A stretch of 64,000 nucleotides of DNA from Chitinivorax tropicus (GTDB lineage Bacteria; Pseudomonadota; Gammaproteobacteria; Burkholderiales; SCOH01): the NCBI RefSeq assembly GCF_014202905.1, contig NZ_JACHHY010000004.1, positions 186,001-250,000 of the forward strand. The letters are read 5' to 3'. This document shows, piece after piece, positions 35,803 to 45,085 of the stretch. The position numbers were made by a program, and so were the translations under genes. Numbering within the stretch: the first letter of the stretch is position 1; every line of letters begins with the position of its first letter. The notes beneath the pieces are model-generated. The model was not told where the DNA came from. It worked only from the letters and a program-made list of their open reading frames with translations, and ran no database searches.

Positions 35803-38800
35803 TCAGATACGGATCGGCTGGGCTTTTACTGCGTTGGGTGCGCTTTGCACGGCGCGGAAGGCCTGCAGCTTCTGCTCACGATCCCGGCGGATTGCTTCGA
35901 TGCTGGCCAGCTTGATGTGGCCATAGCCACGGATCTTCTCTGGCAGCGCAGCGATCTCACCAGCCAGGGCGAGGTTCTCCGGTTTCAGTTGCGTCAACAG
36001 TTGCTCGATGGTGTCTTCGTATTCCCTGATCAACGCCCGCTCGACCTTGCGCTCGTGCTGGTAGCCGAATACATCGAGCCTGCCGCCACGCAGATGTTTG
36101 AATCGGGCCAATAGCTTGAATGCCTGCATCATCCACGGGCCAAAGGTGAATTTCCGTGGCGTACCCTCTTTCTGCAACCAGGTCGGCCCCAGGTGGAAGG
36201 TCAGCTTGTAATCCCCCTCAAAGGTCTCCTGTAGCGATTTCAGGAATTCACCATCGGTATACAGCCGCGCCACTTCGTATTCATCTTTGTATGCCAGCAA
36301 CTTGGCGTAGTAACGGGCCACTGCGCGGGTGAGCACTTCAGAGGATGGATTGATACGCTTTTCATGCGCCCGCACTTTCTCGACCAATGCCTGGTAACGG
36401 ACAGCATAGGCAGTGTCTTGATACCCAGCCAGGTAGTTGACACGATGGGCCACGATATCGTCCACCGTGGTTTCCAGCGTGCGTTTGATGGTGGCCTCCA
36501 GCTCAGGGAAGGCGATCCGCTCGACAAAGGCCGCATCATGGGCAGCGTGGCGGCCCCAGACGAAGGCTTGTCTGTTCATGTCAACCGCTGCGCCATTCAG
36601 CTCAATGGCCCGCAGAATGGCCGCCTCGCTGACTGGGATCAACCCTTTCTGCCAGGCATAGCCCAACATGAACATATTGGTGGCAATCGAATCCCCCATC
36701 AGTGCGGTGGCCAGTTGCGTGGCATTGACCATGTCGAAGCGGTCATCACCGACCGATTCCAGAATGGTCTTTTCCATCGATGCTGCCGGGAACTTCATGT
36801 CTGGATTTTTGGTGATATCACCGGTGGGCGATTCGTAAGTATTCACCACAGCATGGGTGAAGCCTTTGCGCATCTTCGATAGGCAATCGTTGTTGGCGGC
36901 CACGACCAGGTCGCAACCGAGAATCGCATTGGCATCACCAGCAGCAATCCGCACCGCGTGCAGCTTGCTCTGCCGGTCGGCAAAGCGCAGGTGAGTGGTG
37001 ACCGAGCCGCCTTTTTGGGCCAGACCGGTCTGGTCGAGCACCGTGGCCCCGATTTCATCCAGCCTTGCAGCCATGCCAAGCACGCCACCTATGGTGACCA
37101 CCCCAGTGCCGCCCACACCGGTCACCAGAATGCCATACGGATGGCTGATGTCCGGCAATGTGGGCTGGGGCAGGGGGGGCAAGCTGCCGAAGGCGGCGGT
37201 GCCTTGTACGCTCTTTCTCAGCTTGGCCGGGCCCTCGACAGTGACGAAGCTTGGGCAATAACCCTTGATGCAGGAGAAATCCTTGTTGCAGCTGGATTGA
37301 TCGATCTTGCGCTTACGGCCAAATTCCGTCTCGACCGGCAGCACCGACAAGCAATTGGATTGTTTGGAGCAATCACCGCAGCCCTCGCAGACCCGCTCGT
37401 TGATCATTACCCGTTTGGCGGGGTCAACCATCTTGCCGCGTTTGCGGCGCCGTCGCTTTTCAGCGGCGCAGGTCTGGTCATGGATCAGAATGGTCACCCC
37501 TGGAATCTCGCGCAGCATTTTCTGGATGTTGTCGAGCTCGTCGCGATGGTGGATGGTGATGCCATTCGCCAAACCAGTGACACCTTCGTATTTGGCCGGG
37601 TCATCGGTGGTGATGACGATCTTCTTGACGCCTTCTGCTTCCAGCTGGCGGGTCAGCATGGGCACGGTCAGTGTGCCATCGACGGGTTGGCCGCCTGTCA
37701 TCGCTACCGCATCGTTATACAGAATCTTGTAGGTGATATTGATATTGGCCGAAATGGACGCACGGATCGCCAGGATGCCTGAGTGGAAATACGTGCCATC
37801 CCCCAGGTTGGCGAAGACATGCTTGGTCTCGGTGAAAGGCTGGATGCCGACCCAGGTGACGCCTTCGCCACCCATTTGGGTGAACATTTTGGTGCCAGGG
37901 GTGACCCACATGGCCATGTAATGGCAACCGATGCCAGCCAGAGCCACGCTGCCGTCGGGCAGCTTGGTGCTGGTGTTGTGTGGGCAGCCAGAGCAGAAAT
38001 ACGGTTGACGGGCGATGATCTCGCGGGGTTGCTTCAGCGCCTGCTCTTTTTCGGCAAAAAACGCCAAGCGTGTTTCGATGATTTCGCTGGTGTGGAAGCG
38101 GGCGATGCGGGAAGCAATGACCCGGGCGATCATGGCCGGGGTCAGCTCGCCACAGGCGGGTAGCAGCCAGTTGCCTTCAGGCAGGACCCATTCGCCTTTT
38201 TCATCGAATTTGCCGATGACACGCGGCCTGACATCCTCGCTCCAGTTATAGAGTTGCTCTTTGAGCTGGTATTCAATGACCTGGCGCTTTTCCTCGATCA
38301 CCAGAATCTCGTCCAGCCCCTTGGCGAAGTCATGTACCCCTTCGCTTTCCAATGGCCAGGTCAGGCCCACCTTGAATACCCGCAGGCCGATTTCAGCTGC
38401 CATCCGCTCATCGATACCTAGATCATCCAGCGCTTGCATCACATCCAGGTAACTCTTGCCTGAAGTAATGATGCCGAGCCTGGGCTTGGGGCTGTCGATG
38501 ACGATGCGGTTGAGCTTGTTGGCGCGGACATAAGCCAGCACCGCATATAGTTTGTGATGTAGCAGCCGCTCCTCCACCACCAGGGGGGGGTCGGGCCAGC
38601 GGATGTTCAACCCTTCCGGCGGCATATGGAAGTCTTCTGGCAACTTCACCTGCACCCGGTTCGGGTCAACTTCGACGATGGCCGAGCTTTCCACTGTATC
38701 GGAAATGGCTTTCAGCGCCACCCAACAGCCTGAATAACGGCTCATGGCCCAGCCATGGATGCCAAAATCCAGGAATTCCTGTACCCCGGCTGGGTTGAGT

Positions 38801-39309
38801 ACCGGAATCATGAAAGCATCGAAGACGTGATCGGTCTGGTGGGGTAGGGTGGAGGATTTCGCCGCATGATCGTCCCCCGCGATCAGCAGTACCCCGCCAT
38901 GCTTGCTGCTGCCCGCTGCATTGCCATGGCGCAGCACGTCACCCGAGCGATCGACACCCGGCCCTTTGCCATACCACATGGAGAAGACGCCATCATATTT
39001 GGCGCCAGAGAACAAGCCGACTTGTTGGCTACCCCAGACCGCCGTTGCGGCCAAGTCTTCATTCAGACCGGGTTGGAATTTGATAGTGTGTTGTTCGAGG
39101 TATTGTCGGGCGCGCCAGAGTTCCTGGTCGATGCCACCTAGAGGAGAGCCCCGGTAGCCAGAGATGAAACCTGCGGTATTGAGGCCAGCGGCGATATCGC
39201 GCTGGTGTTGTAACATGGGCAGGCGAACCAGCGCCTGTGTGCCATTGAGAAACACCCGCCCAGACTCCAGGCGGTATTTGTCCTCCAATGTAATACCATT
39301 GGCGGTCAT
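35803..39309 (-). CDS. Single-chain indolepyruvate:ferredoxin oxidoreductase
   Basis: 1168 residues. It decarboxylates aryl or branched 2-keto acids to acyl-CoA, passing electrons to ferredoxin; here the alpha and beta/gamma parts are fused in one chain. N-terminal pyruvate-binding half, TPP-binding region (GIGCHYMAMWVTPGTKMFTQ near residue 460), two 4Fe-4S cysteine motifs about 640-690 (CEGCGDCSKQSNC and CNKDFSCIKGYC), and a C-terminal gamma-type domain with GVGGTGVVTIGG near 720. Strong ribosome site GAAGGAGAATTCG precedes the start. It may feed acyl-CoA units into branched acyl-CoA pathways. Confidence 0.93.
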   Translation of the reverse strand: MTANGITLEDKYRLESGRVFLNGTQALVRLPMLQHQRDIAAGLNTAGFISGYRGSPLGGIDQELWRARQYLEQHTIKFQPGLNEDLAATAVWGSQQVGLFSGAKYDGVFSMWYGKGPGVDRSGDVLRHGNAAGSSKHGGVLLIAGDDHAAKSSTLPHQTDHVFDAFMIPVLNPAGVQEFLDFGIHGWAMSRYSGCWVALKAISDTVESSAIVEVDPNRVQVKLPEDFHMPPEGLNIRWPDPPLVVEERLLHHKLYAVLAYVRANKLNRIVIDSPKPRLGIITSGKSYLDVMQALDDLGIDERMAAEIGLRVFKVGLTWPLESEGVHDFAKGLDEILVIEEKRQVIEYQLKEQLYNWSEDVRPRVIGKFDEKGEWVLPEGNWLLPACGELTPAMIARVIASRIARFHTSEIIETRLAFFAEKEQALKQPREIIARQPYFCSGCPHNTSTKLPDGSVALAGIGCHYMAMWVTPGTKMFTQMGGEGVTWVGIQPFTETKHVFANLGDGTYFHSGILAIRASISANINITYKILYNDAVAMTGGQPVDGTLTVPMLTRQLEAEGVKKIVITTDDPAKYEGVTGLANGITIHHRDELDNIQKMLREIPGVTILIHDQTCAAEKRRRRKRGKMVDPAKRVMINERVCEGCGDCSKQSNCLSVLPVETEFGRKRKIDQSSCNKDFSCIKGYCPSFVTVEGPAKLRKSVQGTAAFGSLPPLPQPTLPDISHPYGILVTGVGGTGVVTIGGVLGMAARLDEIGATVLDQTGLAQKGGSVTTHLRFADRQSKLHAVRIAAGDANAILGCDLVVAANNDCLSKMRKGFTHAVVNTYESPTGDITKNPDMKFPAASMEKTILESVGDDRFDMVNATQLATALMGDSIATNMFMLGYAWQKGLIPVSEAAILRAIELNGAAVDMNRQAFVWGRHAAHDAAFVERIAFPELEATIKRTLETTVDDIVAHRVNYLAGYQDTAYAVRYQALVEKVRAHEKRINPSSEVLTRAVARYYAKLLAYKDEYEVARLYTDGEFLKSLQETFEGDYKLTFHLGPTWLQKEGTPRKFTFGPWMMQAFKLLARFKHLRGGRLDVFGYQHERKVERALIREYEDTIEQLLTQLKPENLALAGEIAALPEKIRGYGHIKLASIEAIRRDREQKLQAFRAVQSAPNAVKAQPIRI

Positions 39310-39668
39310 CGAATTCTCCTTCCTTCTTGTGGAATGCCGCTTACGGAGGCCAAGCCAGGTGTCTCACCCATGTGGCCGACATAGGCAATCAAACCGGAGA
39401 CAGGCAAACGCAAACCGCCCGTCACTCAGCGCTCCAGCCTGGCCGGGTAAGCCAGTCCTTATAATAGGCGTGAAACCGTGGTACGGTTGCCGCGCGGGCG
39501 CATTGTATCGAAGTTTTCCAGCCTTGGCTTTCGTGCGCCGCAACATGCATGGATAGGCATGTTGCATGTTCCATTTTCAGTGTAGACCGGCCTGCCGAAA
39601 TGGTGCCGATGTGAACCAGCGTAGGCTGCCATACTCAATAGTGACTGTTAGACGATTTCCGGTTATTG
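39310..39668. other. Divergent promoter gap, oxidoreductase/ydbH
   Basis: About 360 bases between two divergent genes. It must carry both promoters. A TATAAT hexamer occurs around 39459 on the plus strand, but with no convincing -35, so it is not called as a promoter. Confidence 0.4.
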
Positions 39669-41672
39669 ATGTTTCCATACTTCTTTATATTTCGTATCAG
39701 CCTGTTACAGCGGGTAGGGTTGGCATGGCTGCTGAGCATGGCGGTCACAGCGCAGGCGGCTACGCTGTCGATGGATATCAAGGGCTTGAGCCACCCAGCG
39801 GTTGGGATGAGTGATGTGACCGCGACATTGACGATGCAGGACAAAGTAGTGCTGGATGCCCGGATTGGCGATCTCCATTGGCAGGGCCATCAACATCAGA
39901 ACGTACGCTATCACTGTCCGGATCTGCAAATGACGAAACAGCGCCTGCGGTGTGAAAAAGGGCAGCTGTTATTGCCCAAGCCGGTGCCCGTCGCGCTGGA
40001 TTACTGGCCGCAGGCCAAACGCTTCAAGCTGGAGCTGCAGCCGCCAGGCGAGTATTGGCGGGTAGAGGGGCAGCTGTCCGGACGATCCCCCAAGATCGAT
40101 ATCCAACTGCAGCAGGCTGATCTATCCAGGCTGTCGCCACTGCTGCCCCATGATGGCCCGATGATCACCAATGGGCGTGCCTCCGGCCAGGTCCAGATTC
40201 GTCTGGATCAACAGGCGGTGACTGCGGTGAGTGGGCAGCTGGCCATCCAGCAATTGGTATTTGCTGATCAAACGGGCCTGCACGCCGGGGACAAGCTGGC
40301 TGGACAGCTGAGCTGGGTGGCGCAGCGCGCCGGTGAGCAATGGCAGTGGCAAGGCCAGCTGGATTGGCAGCAGGGCGAGGTGTTCTGGAACCCGATGTAT
40401 TTCCCGCGTGGCGGGCATCAGCTCATTGCGCAGGGGGTCTGGTCACCTGCCGGGCTGTCGGTGGATCAGGCCAAGCTGAACATGGCGGACATTGGCCGTG
40501 CCTCATTGAGCTTGGCCTGGTCAACTGCGCAGGGGGTTGAGCGCTTGAGCCTGACCGGACAATCGCTGTCGCTGGCACAGGCCTATGGCGTCCTGCTGAA
40601 ACCTTGGCTGGCGGGCACTGCAGCGGCTGATCTCGAGGTGACTGGCGAGGGTGACATCGACCTGAGCATGCGTGACGGCGCCTTGCAGTCGTTGGATATC
40701 GCCTTACGGAAAGCCGATCTGATCGATAACCAGCAGCGTTTCGCCTTGAAGCAGGTCGGGCTGACGTTGCCCTGGCGCGTGGACCAGCCGACGTTGGCTG
40801 AGCTGTCGTTCGATGGTGGGCATTTGCTGAAGGTCGATATCGGCGCAACGCGGGTGCCGTTACGGCTCAATGGCTGGGATGTCGAAGTCAAACAGGCCAG
40901 CCTGCCCATTCTGGACGGTCGGCTGGATCTGCAGGATTTCCATGCCGCCAAGGTGGCTGGTAATTGGCAGTGGGCATTCAGTGGCGCATTGGCGCCGATT
41001 TCGATGCCAAGATTCTCCACCGCCATGGGCTGGCCCAGCATGAAAGGCACCTTGTCAGGCAAAGTGCCCCGGGTCAGTTTTCACGATCAGATATTGTCGA
41101 TGGATGGCACGCTACAGATGAAAGTCTTCGACGGCACCATCGAGCTGGCCAAGCTGAAGCTGATCAACCCCCTGGGCGTGCCCTCGCTGACGGCGGATCT
41201 GACCGCGCACGAGCTGGATCTGGGCATGCTGACCGAGACATTTTCCTTTGGCAGCATCGCCGGCAAAGTGGATGCCTCGGTGCAGGGGCTGGAATTGTCA
41301 AACTGGCAGCCGTTGCGGTTCGACGCCAAGCTGATGTCCAGCGCGGGCAGCTATCCCAGACGGATCAGCCAACGCGCAGTGCAGAACATCTCCGCGCTGG
41401 GCGGGGGTGGGGCGGCGGTGGCACTGCAGAAAAGCGTACTGCGCATCTTCGAGAACTTCCGCTACAGTCAGCTGGGGTTAAGTTGTCGCTTGCACAATGG
41501 TGTCTGTACCATGACGGGCGTCGAGCCCGCGCCAGGTGGCTATGTGATTGTCAAGGGCGGGGGCGTGCCTGCCATCACGGTGATGGGCTACAATCGTCAA
41601 GTCGATTGGGATGAGCTGATCGAGCGACTCAAGCGCATCACCCGGGACAACCTGAAGCCTGTTGTCCAATAG
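39669..41672 (+). CDS. ydbH: YdbH family envelope protein
   Basis: 667 residues from ATG at 39669 (an in-frame TTG lies one codon earlier). N-terminal membrane anchor or signal (RISLLQRVGLAWLLSMAVTAQA), then a long beta-rich periplasmic region of the AsmA/TamB-like type. In enterobacteria YdbH is one of the AsmA-like proteins (with TamB and YhdP) that move phospholipid to the outer membrane. The next two genes, ynbE and ydbL, confirm the locus. In all, a bridge-like lipid transporter of the envelope. Confidence 0.9.
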   Translation: MFPYFFIFRISLLQRVGLAWLLSMAVTAQAATLSMDIKGLSHPAVGMSDVTATLTMQDKVVLDARIGDLHWQGHQHQNVRYHCPDLQMTKQRLRCEKGQLLLPKPVPVALDYWPQAKRFKLELQPPGEYWRVEGQLSGRSPKIDIQLQQADLSRLSPLLPHDGPMITNGRASGQVQIRLDQQAVTAVSGQLAIQQLVFADQTGLHAGDKLAGQLSWVAQRAGEQWQWQGQLDWQQGEVFWNPMYFPRGGHQLIAQGVWSPAGLSVDQAKLNMADIGRASLSLAWSTAQGVERLSLTGQSLSLAQAYGVLLKPWLAGTAAADLEVTGEGDIDLSMRDGALQSLDIALRKADLIDNQQRFALKQVGLTLPWRVDQPTLAELSFDGGHLLKVDIGATRVPLRLNGWDVEVKQASLPILDGRLDLQDFHAAKVAGNWQWAFSGALAPISMPRFSTAMGWPSMKGTLSGKVPRVSFHDQILSMDGTLQMKVFDGTIELAKLKLINPLGVPSLTADLTAHELDLGMLTETFSFGSIAGKVDASVQGLELSNWQPLRFDAKLMSSAGSYPRRISQRAVQNISALGGGGAAVALQKSVLRIFENFRYSQLGLSCRLHNGVCTMTGVEPAPGGYVIVKGGGVPAITVMGYNRQVDWDELIERLKRITRDNLKPVVQ

Positions 41673-41680
41673 GAGCCAAG

Positions 41681-41887
41681 ATGAATATCAGAAAACAAAT
41701 GTGGCAATGGCCACTGGCCATGGCCTGCACGCTGGCCATGACGGCCTGCGTGACCATCAATATCTACTTTCCGGCAGCTGCGGCTGAGAAAGCTGCGGAC
41801 AAGATCATCGATGAGGTATGGCAGGAAGGCCAACACCCCAAATCAAACGATGAACAAAAGCCTGCAGCCCAACCTTCTGCCCAATAG
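41681..41887 (+). CDS. ynbE: YnbE family lipoprotein
   Basis: 68 residues. Lipobox in AMTACVTINIYFPAAAAEKAADK (Cys near residue 23), with the conserved INIYFPAA stretch of YnbE. It is the outer-membrane partner of YdbH. AGGAGCC precedes the ATG. In an operon between ydbH and ydbL, eight bases after ydbH. Confidence 0.93.
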   Translation: MNIRKQMWQWPLAMACTLAMTACVTINIYFPAAAAEKAADKIIDEVWQEGQHPKSNDEQKPAAQPSAQ

Positions 41888-41896
41888 GAGCCCAAG

Positions 41897-42316
41897 ATGA
41901 ACTGGATGAAAACCGTCACTGGCATGTTGATTGGTGCCGCACTGGTCGGGCAAGTGTGGGCGGCTGCCGATCTGGAGGTCAATACCCCGGCCATTTCACA
42001 GATCAAAGGCAGCATGCAATCCCGCCATGGGGCGCTGGCCCCCTTGTATGCCAGCGGCGCCGTGGGTTTGACCAAGGATGGCCTGGTTGCCCTGCGAGAT
42101 GCCAATGCCGTGCCTTTGCCCCAACGCGCCCAGGCGAATCAGCTGGTATCAGAGGAAAACCGTGACCGTGGCCAGCTGTATAAAGAAATTGCGCGCGCCA
42201 ACAACCATCCAGAATGGGAAGCCGAGATCCGTTCCACCTTTGCGCAACGTTGGATCGACAAGGCCCAAGGTGGGTGGTTCGTGCAAAAGCCCGGTGGTGA
42301 GTGGGTCAAAAAGTAA
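41897..42316 (+). CDS. ydbL: YdbL family (DUF1318) periplasmic protein
   Basis: 139 residues. Signal peptide (MNWMKTVTGMLIGAALVGQVWA, cleavage near 22), then the DUF1318 domain with VGLTKDGLVALRDANAVPLPQRAQ and NRDRGQLYKEIARANNHPEWE. Chaperone-like modulator of the YdbH-YnbE pair. AGGAGCCCAAG precedes the start. Last gene of the operon. Confidence 0.93.
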   Translation: MNWMKTVTGMLIGAALVGQVWAAADLEVNTPAISQIKGSMQSRHGALAPLYASGAVGLTKDGLVALRDANAVPLPQRAQANQLVSEENRDRGQLYKEIARANNHPEWEAEIRSTFAQRWIDKAQGGWFVQKPGGEWVKK

Positions 42317-42442
42317 GGCAGAACACGGCATTGCTACCCGGAAAGGCTGTAGTGCCACCGCTCATGATGGATTCTGTGAGCTGGGGATACAGTCATTGAA
42401 AAACGGGCCGTGGCTTGGCGGGTGGGCTCCAAGTAGGTTGTG

Positions 42443-43088
42443 TCAGCGACAGGACGTCTGCACTTCTTCAGTCGGGCTTCTGCCAAACAGCCGCTTGAAT
42501 TCCCGACTGAATTGCGAGGCGCTCTCATAGCCGACCTTCACGGATGCGGCGGCGGCAGTAGTGCCGTTACGTATCATCATCAGCCTGGCCTGATGCAGAC
42601 GGATGGCCTTGATATATTGAATCGGAGAGGTCGATGTCACGGCTTTGAAGTGCGCATGAAAAGCCGGCACGCTCATGTTGGCGGCTTCAGCAAGCGCGGC
42701 GACGTTCAGTGTCTGCTCGTATTGCGCATGAATCTGCCGAAGCGCTTTGGCAATTCGATTGAAATGCCCGCCCTGCGACAGGGCTGCGCGTAGACTGCCA
42801 CCTTGTTCACCGGTCAATACCCGATACACCAGCTCACGCAAAATCGATGGCCCCAGCAGCCTGGTCTCCTGATAGGTGGTGAGCGCTTCCAGCAAGCGTA
42901 GGGTGCAGTCCTCAAGCTTGTCATCCAGCCGTGTCGAGTAAAGGGGCTTGGGCTTGTTCTGAGGCAGTGGGGATATTTCATCAAGCTCCATGGCCAGTTC
43001 GGCGGTCATCAAATGGTCAATTCGTAGAATCAGTCCTAACATCGGTTTCTCGTCACTTGCCACTGTTTCGACCGTAAAGGGCAATGGC
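42443..43088 (-). pseudogene. AraC-family regulator, N-terminal part deleted
   Basis: The C-terminal double helix-turn-helix is intact: TLNVAALAEAANMSVPAFHAHF, ATSVKVGYESASQFSREFKR type and GRSPTEEV. Upstream, the AraC_N domain is only partly present: the recognisable region begins at PLPFTVETVASDEKPML (minus strand, ending near 43088), equivalent to about residue 85 of a normal protein of about 300. Above that point the frame runs antisense into an SDR remnant. An in-frame ATG at 43102 could allow a 219-residue truncated protein with working DNA-binding domain. Confidence 0.82.
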
Positions 43089-43577
43089 CCGGTTGATGTC
43101 ATGATCAACAACGCAGGCATCATGCCGCTCTCCAAGTTGAGCGCGCTCAAAGTGGCGGAGTGGGAACAGACGATCAATGTGAATATTCGCGGTGTGTTGC
43201 ATGGCATTGCAGCAGTGCTGCCTGGCTGGACAGCGCGCGGGCGAGGCCATGTCATCAATCTCTCCTCAATTGGCGGTCGGGTGGTCTTTCCAGCTGCAGC
43301 AGTCTATTGTGCAAGCAAATTTGCGGTCCAGGCGATTTCGGAAGGATTGCGGCAGGAGACAACTTGCATCCGGGTAACGATTGTCAGCCCTGGTGTTGTT
43401 GAGTCGGAGCTTGCCCTCTCCATTTCGGATGAGCCCACCCGGCAGTACATGGAAGATTTCCGTAAGATTGCCATCAAACCAGAAGCGATTGCCAAGGCGA
43501 TCGCCTTTGCCATTGATCAACCCTATGACGTGGATGTCAGTGAAATTGTGGTACGCCCGACAGCCAGCCCTTATTGA
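43086..43577 (+). pseudogene. SDR oxidoreductase, N-terminal part deleted
   Basis: From GPVDVMINNAGIMPLSKL (43086) on, the sequence is a good classical SDR: NNAG motif, NLSSIGG, the catalytic YCASKFA, and SPGVVESELA. The N-terminal 70-80 residues with the TGxxxGIG nucleotide-binding loop are missing; what precedes 43086 is antisense to the truncated AraC gene. A frame to 42990 exists but has no SDR similarity, so the enzyme is expected to be inactive. The stop at 43577 is intact. Confidence 0.85.
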
Positions 43578-43720
43578 TCGTCAGCTTTTCCCCCGTAGCA
43601 GGCCAGATCTGGAACGGCTATGGGGGAACACTAGGCGGCTGCTTTGGCTTAAGGCTGCAGACCCTTGCGCTATCCGCTACAATGTTGGGTTTTCCTGATC
43701 GAATTCAGCCGGTTGTTTTC

Positions 43721-45022
43721 ATGCCCATAGCAAAAATCGAATCGCTTGACCACGAAGGTCACGGCATTGCCCATGTAGACGGCAAGACCATTTTCATCGA
43801 CGGCGCATTGCCGTTTGAGACGGTCACATATCAGTCCTATCGCAAGAAACCCAATTTCGAAAACGCGCAGACGCTCGACGTGCATCAGGAGAGCTTCATG
43901 CGCGTGAAGCCCAAGTGCCCGCATTTTGGCGTCTGTGGCGGCTGTTCCATGCAGCATATGGATGCTGGAGCACAGGTGGCCGCCAAGCAGCGGGTGCTGG
44001 AGGACAACCTCTGGCATATCGGTAAGGTGAAAGCCGAACGTCTGCTGCCTGCCATCTACGGCCCGAGCTGGGGTTATCGCTACCGTGCCCGGCTGTCGGC
44101 CCGCATGGTGGCCAAAAAGGGTGGCATGCTGGTGGGCTTTCATGAAAAGTGCTCCAGCTTCATCGCTGACATGACCAGCTGTCAGATTCTGCCCAAGCGC
44201 ATTTCCGATCAGCTGGTGCCGTTGCGTGCGCTGATCGGCAGCCTGTCGATCAATGACCGCATGCCACAAGTGGAGCTTGCCATTGGTCAGGATGTGGACG
44301 TGATGGTCTTGCGGATCATGGAACCGCTGACCGCTGCCGATGAGCAAAAGCTACGTGATTATGCCGATCAATGGCGGGTGCAGTTCTGGCTGCAGCCCAA
44401 GGGCCCGGAGACAGCTTATCCATTCTATCCGCTGGATGCGCCGGCGCTGACCTACACCCTGCCCGAGTTCGGCATCACCATGCCGTTCCGCCCGACGGAA
44501 TTCACCCAGGTGAATCATCAGATCAATCGAGTGCTGGTCGAGCGGGCAATCAAGATGCTCGATCCGCAGCCTGGCGAGCGCATCGCTGACATGTTCTGTG
44601 GCCTGGGTAATTTCACGTTGCCGATCGCGCGGCGTGGTGCGACCGTCTTGGGGATGGAAGGCAGCGAGGGGTTGACGCAACGCGCCAGGGAGAATGCCAT
44701 CAGGAATGATCTGGTGGAGCGCACCGAATTCCGAGTGGCCAATCTGTTCGAGATGACGCCGGAGATACTGGATGGACTGGGGCATTTCGACAAGATGTTG
44801 ATCGATCCGCCACGGGATGGGGCGATGGAGCTGGTCAAATCCTTCTCTGAGCACAACCGCCCACGCCGTATCGTCTATGTCTCCTGTAGCCCATCCACAC
44901 TGGCGCGCGATGCCAATGTGCTGGTAAATGTACAGGGCTATCGCCTCGTGTCGGCAGGCGTGGTCAATATGTTCCCGCATACAGCCCATGTGGAAAGCAT
45001 GGCGCTGTTTGAACTGCCCTGA
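43721..45022 (+). CDS. rlmD: 23S rRNA (uracil-1939-C5)-methyltransferase
   Basis: 433 residues from ATG at 43721; the longer frame is not family-like. An N-terminal TRAM-type domain starts [15 protein letters not shown]. The 4Fe-4S cluster cysteines are Cys66, Cys72 and Cys75 ([10 protein letters not shown]) and a fourth near 154. The SAM motif [17 protein letters not shown] lies near residue 285-300, then LIDPPRDG, and the catalytic Cys is in [12 protein letters not shown]. It methylates U1939 of 23S rRNA. Confidence 0.95.
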   Translation: MPIAKIESLDHEGHGIAHVDGKTIFIDGALPFETVTYQSYRKKPNFENAQTLDVHQESFMRVKPKCPHFGVCGGCSMQHMDAGAQVAAKQRVLEDNLWHIGKVKAERLLPAIYGPSWGYRYRARLSARMVAKKGGMLVGFHEKCSSFIADMTSCQILPKRISDQLVPLRALIGSLSINDRMPQVELAIGQDVDVMVLRIMEPLTAADEQKLRDYADQWRVQFWLQPKGPETAYPFYPLDAPALTYTLPEFGITMPFRPTEFTQVNHQINRVLVERAIKMLDPQPGERIADMFCGLGNFTLPIARRGATVLGMEGSEGLTQRARENAIRNDLVERTEFRVANLFEMTPEILDGLGHFDKMLIDPPRDGAMELVKSFSEHNRPRRIVYVSCSPSTLARDANVLVNVQGYRLVSAGVVNMFPHTAHVESMALFELP

Positions 45023-45040
45023 GCGGGTGGTTTGGCAAGA

Positions 45041-45069
45041 ACAAAAGGGCGTGTGATACGCCCTTTTGT
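45041..45069. terminator. Bidirectional intrinsic terminator
   Basis: ACAAAAGGGCGT, five-base loop, ACGCCCTTTTGT: a perfect 12-bp stem with A/T-rich ends on both strands, placed between convergent rlmD and the gene ending at 45086. Confidence 0.88.
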
Positions 45070-45085
45070 CTTCATGCAGGCTGGG

